DNA of 8,965 nucleotides from an uncultured Bacteroidota bacterium (GTDB lineage Bacteria; Bacteroidota; Bacteroidia; Chitinophagales; Chitinophagaceae), in contig CAMPKR010000082.1 of NCBI GenBank assembly GCA_946887345.1, forward strand, positions 1 to 8,965, written 5' to 3'. A program made the translations under genes and the position numbers. Numbering within the stretch: the stretch's first letter is position 1; every line of letters starts with the position of its first letter. Shown one piece after another: positions 6,008 through 8,965 of this stretch. The notes beneath the pieces were generated by a model. That model was not told where the DNA came from and ran no database searches. It saw only the letters and a program-made list of their open reading frames with translations.

Positions 6008-8800
6008 TTACCTGACAAGTGTCACGTTACCTTGATATATCTTTTGTTTGCCATCCGGTATAGCTACGCGGATGAGGTAACTATAAGTTCCCGGATCCTG
6101 TGGAGTGCCTTTATAAGTGCCATCCCAACCCTTAGTATTGTCAGGATTGTTGTAAATTTCCTTACCCCAACGGTTGAATACACGGAACTCTGTGACCTTT
6201 TGGTGTTTCATGTTCACCAGGCGGAAGATATCATTCTTACCATCCCCGTTCGGACTGAACACTGACGGAACGAATTCGTCCATAGTGTAGTCAATATTCA
6301 CGTTCACCTGGTTCGTATCACGGCAACCCCACTCGTTAATACCTATTACGGTATATTCTACCGGCTCAAGGCCATTAGCAGTAGGCGCCTTGATGTTCGG
6401 ATTGTCGAGGTGGGTCGTTGGCGTCCAAACATAGTACAGGGCATTGTTAGCCCAAAGCTGAACCCTGTCGCCATACTTAATTATCTGGTCGTCGATGCTT
6501 TCCAGGAATACATGCGGATATGTATGTATGTTCAGTGTATCGCGGCTGAAGCAACCCCATGACGCTTCTGTTACTTTTACATAGTATGCATAGTCGGCAT
6601 GAGCTGTGTTGAATGTAGTCCAGAAGTATGGCTCCTGTGCATTTGCATTATCCAGGTGAGTGCTTGGAGTCCACTCTGAGCTATATGTACCACCATCAGG
6701 TCCAACATCCATTTTGATTTGCAGCGGTTCATGCAAACACAATGCGGTATCCGGCATCAGGTAAATGTCAGGTATTTTGATGGCGTGTATAGTGATCTGA
6801 TCTGTATCATGACAACCATATGTATTTGTAGAGATCATGGTGTACACATAAGTTGCTCCCTGATCAATCGTAGTATGATACGTTGGCTCCATTGCCTGGG
6901 GATCACTCAGGTATGTGCCCGGAGACCACTGGTAAGAAGATGTAGCTTCCATCGACTGCGGCGTAACTATCACATCCAGTTGCAGGAAGTCATTAGTACA
7001 CACGCTCGTGTCAGAGATTCTGATGTCACCAATAATACCAGGGAACGCTTCTATGGTAATCGAATCAGTACCTAAGCAACCGTGCGGTGTAGTTACACTC
7101 AGGGTATAACTGAACACTCCCGATCCATTATAATAGAAGTTTGGCGATAGCGCACCCGGATTATCGATGTTACCATCTACAGGTGCCCAGGAATAGTTGT
7201 ACGGACTATTCGGCGGATCTACCGTTGCGAGTAATGGCACAGGTTCCGTGACGCATAACGCCGTGTCGTTCATAACAATATTTACTAACGGATTCGGTTC
7301 GATAGAAACAGTTACCTGCCGGCTTATCTCAGGACAGCCTGGATAGGAGGCCGTAACGGTGTAAGTAGTAGTTTGAACCGGCAGCACCCATGTAAGTGTA
7401 TCAATTGGATTACCTACTGTTCCGCTTGGTGTCCACAGATAATTATATACTGAGTCACCGGTTACATGCACAACTGTTGTATCCACTGCACCTTCACAAT
7501 AGAATGTATCGCGGCTCAGCAGGTTCATATATAGTGAGTCACGAATTGGGATCTTTATGCTATCCTTAGGATTGAGAGTATCACGGGTGCAGCAATTAAG
7601 TAAATAAACATTGAGTACGTCCGTCTTCACACTGTCCAGCCAGCCCGTTACCGGGTTCCAGTAATTAAAAGTTTCCTGTATGCCATCCAGCAACGGCACA
7701 ACTGAGAGACTTCCACTTACCACGTTGGCCGGAATCATTAAAGTGTCGGGTAGGAGGTTAACATCCACACCGTTAACAGCAGTACCGCTATAGTGGAAGC
7801 AAAGTTTTTTAGCGCGATGTGCAGAAGTGTCGTGCGAGAATATGATATCAAGTGGGGTACAACCTTCAATCAAATATCCACCCTGGGACTCAATTAAACC
7901 CGCCAGATCTACTGTTGTAGAATCCACCGAGAAGCTGTGTTCCTTTAGAAAAACAGCTGTTTGCCACCCACCATCCGAGGCGTTAGATACTCCAAGAAAC
8001 ATGTGGTATGTATCGCAAGGTTGAATAGGAGTGGCCTCCGCAGTAAGAACGGTTGTAAATCCGTCGAACACTATGAACTGGCCGTTTTGCCCCTCGTTGT
8101 CAACGTAATATTGACTGAAGGGAGCACCAGGGCCCATGTTGTTACAGTTTGTAAGCGAATAAAAAGTACCTTGAGGCGCCATATTCACGCTATTGATAGT
8201 AACCGGTACGTTGGTACCAGGTACAACTGCGATGTTTTGATTACCCACGATACCGGGACCGGAGATGATGAACGCGAATGGATCATTGAACGAGGAACAT
8301 GCATACTCAGGATATTCCTCAGAACCGAATACATAGTCAAAACTCAGCGTAGAGACCGTATCAAGCTCCGCAGTAAAGTCGAATTCTACAACACAGGCAT
8401 CGTGGGTTGGGAAACCGCAAATAGCAGTAAGCACTGGATGACCGGGAGTGTAGGATCCGTTACCCGCTGGTACAAATACTCCGACCGGCTGGTCAATGTC
8501 TGTAACCTTACATGTACCAAGAATTACACCGCCTTCAAGACCAAGAGTGGTTGTTGAACCATTATCAAACAACCCAAACTCTGAATTCAGAGAATCGGCA
8601 GTTCCATAACACGTAATCGTGGGATTAAGCACCTGTACGTTGCTGCCTACGAACTTATTCAGCCAGACTGACAAGTCATCAGTAGGTGTCATTACTAATT
8701 GCGCAGAAGCAGTGCTAAATGAAAAAACCAAAGTAATAGCAACAGCTATCTTTAATAAGCCCTTTGCTCGTTTCATGATATTGGTGTAAGCTTGTTTCAT
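6008..8800 (-). CDS. Secreted choice-of-anchor L / Ig-like protein with type B T9SS sorting domain
   Basis: This 930-residue protein is exported by Sec and then by the type IX (gliding/Por) secretion system to the cell surface or medium. In order: a signal peptide ending at ASA-Q (31-34); a choice-of-anchor L domain at about 40-290, recognisable by the LSVWLNKFVG start, the GLEGGVILGT and LSFDYVFGSEEYPEY motifs and the FNDPFAFIISGPG segment; a Calx-beta-like part at about 295-405 (NGVD, then LPDTLMIPANVVSG); five Ig/PKD-like modules with W-x-P motifs at 456, 538, 625, 710 and 792; and a gliding-motility-associated C-terminal domain at 842-930 (FSPNGDGKNDIF, FNRWGKEIY, GWDGTYKG, GNVTLVR). Such proteins often serve in adhesion or surface binding; the ligand is unknown. 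Met9 (start at 8776) is an alternative start giving a more ordinary signal peptide. No frameshift is seen. Confidence 0.95.
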   Translation of the reverse strand: MKQAYTNIMKRAKGLLKIAVAITLVFSFSTASAQLVMTPTDDLSVWLNKFVGSNVQVLNPTITCYGTADSLNSEFGLFDNGSTTTLGLEGGVILGTCKVTDIDQPVGVFVPAGNGSYTPGHPVLTAICGFPTHDACVVEFDFTAELDTVSTLSFDYVFGSEEYPEYACSSFNDPFAFIISGPGIVGNQNIAVVPGTNVPVTINSVNMAPQGTFYSLTNCNNMGPGAPFSQYYVDNEGQNGQFIVFDGFTTVLTAEATPIQPCDTYHMFLGVSNASDGGWQTAVFLKEHSFSVDSTTVDLAGLIESQGGYLIEGCTPLDIIFSHDTSAHRAKKLCFHYSGTAVNGVDVNLLPDTLMIPANVVSGSLSVVPLLDGIQETFNYWNPVTGWLDSVKTDVLNVYLLNCCTRDTLNPKDSIKIPIRDSLYMNLLSRDTFYCEGAVDTTVVHVTGDSVYNYLWTPSGTVGNPIDTLTWVLPVQTTTYTVTASYPGCPEISRQVTVSIEPNPLVNIVMNDTALCVTEPVPLLATVDPPNSPYNYSWAPVDGNIDNPGALSPNFYYNGSGVFSYTLSVTTPHGCLGTDSITIEAFPGIIGDIRISDTSVCTNDFLQLDVIVTPQSMEATSSYQWSPGTYLSDPQAMEPTYHTTIDQGATYVYTMISTNTYGCHDTDQITIHAIKIPDIYLMPDTALCLHEPLQIKMDVGPDGGTYSSEWTPSTHLDNANAQEPYFWTTFNTAHADYAYYVKVTEASWGCFSRDTLNIHTYPHVFLESIDDQIIKYGDRVQLWANNALYYVWTPTTHLDNPNIKAPTANGLEPVEYTVIGINEWGCRDTNQVNVNIDYTMDEFVPSVFSPNGDGKNDIFRLVNMKHQKVTEFRVFNRWGKEIYNNPDNTKGWDGTYKGTPQDPGTYSYLIRVAIPDGKQKIYQGNVTLVR

Positions 8801-8802
8801 AT

Positions 8803-8810
8803 CAAGTATA
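8803..8810 (-). promoter_or_regulatory. Weak -7-like box upstream of the T9SS cargo gene
   Basis: The 165 bases upstream (8801-8965) hold no gene. The minus strand reads TATACTTG at this position, one mismatch from TAnnTTTG, with no TTG at the right -33 distance. It lies only two bases before the first ATG (8800) but 26 bases before the alternative ATG at 8776, so if it is real the second start becomes more likely. The far end also has a 7-bp inverted repeat, TCTAAAT (8936-8942) and ATTTAGA (8952-8958), of unknown meaning. Confidence 0.22.
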
Positions 8811-8965
8811 AATACTGTTAATACAGATGCATGAAAATATTAAAAAAAATCGGCCCTAACAAATCGTTAAATATTTATCAGGTCTCTAATAGACAGCGTT
8901 TTGAGCAGTTTTAGTTGGGTCGAAAACCCCTGTATTCTAAATTAATATTATATTTAGATTTTAAG

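Noticed and set aside
7961..8557. Long plus-strand open frame (198 codons) within the 930-residue protein gene, and similar antisense frames inside purL (for example 1295-1702).
   Set aside because: They lie opposite well-supported coding sequence, have no family motifs, and are shadows of the codon pattern of the real genes.
1..8965. Mobile elements, CRISPR arrays, defence or toxin-antitoxin genes, or a new multi-gene system.
   Set aside because: All coding space is taken by housekeeping genes, one unknown secreted protein and one T9SS cargo. No transposase, integrase, direct-repeat array or terminal repeats were seen.

Overview
The window looks like a chromosomal, mostly housekeeping stretch from a member of the Bacteroidota, most likely a Chitinophagia/Sphingobacteriia-type bacterium. 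Three things point there. The 930-residue protein at the right end finishes in a gliding-motility-associated C-terminal domain (type B type IX secretion signal). Several intergenic regions carry the Bacteroidota -7 promoter box TAnnTTTG. Ribosome binding sites are weak throughout. The family assignment is inference; there is no rRNA in the window.

Layout, left to right. Positions 1-81 are intergenic, with a clear Rho-independent terminator for purL. On the minus strand follow purL (82-2304, purine synthesis) and, upstream of it, an unrecognised secreted coiled-coil protein (2387-2944). A divergent intergenic region (2945-3112) holds a perfect 9-bp inverted repeat and a full-consensus promoter driving rpmI and rplT (ribosomal proteins L35 and L20, plus strand, 3113-3720), which end at a terminator hairpin. 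Convergent to them is ispE (3776-4588, minus; isoprenoid precursor synthesis). A 62-bp divergent region with back-to-back -7 boxes separates ispE from a two-gene plus-strand unit: an ABC transporter ATPase of the LolD/MacB type (4651-5355) and a PduO-type cobalamin adenosyltransferase (5372-5932). A symmetrical bidirectional terminator then faces the 930-residue secreted protein (6008-8800, minus), built of a choice-of-anchor L domain, a Calx-beta-like part, five Ig/PKD-like modules and the sorting domain. Its upstream region fills 8801-8965.

The genes are mostly functionally unrelated neighbours. The supported transcription units are rpmI-rplT, the ABC ATPase with pduO, possibly the coiled-coil gene with purL, and single-gene ispE and T9SS-cargo units. 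No gap between genes exceeds 300 bases. I saw no tRNA, rRNA, CRISPR array, insertion sequence, prophage or defence system, and nothing that justifies claiming a new system. The points worth a second look are regulatory (a detached rpmI-rplT unit, a probably leaderless ispE, a palindrome ahead of the unknown gene), the unknown coiled-coil protein, and the cysteine-paired modules of the surface protein.
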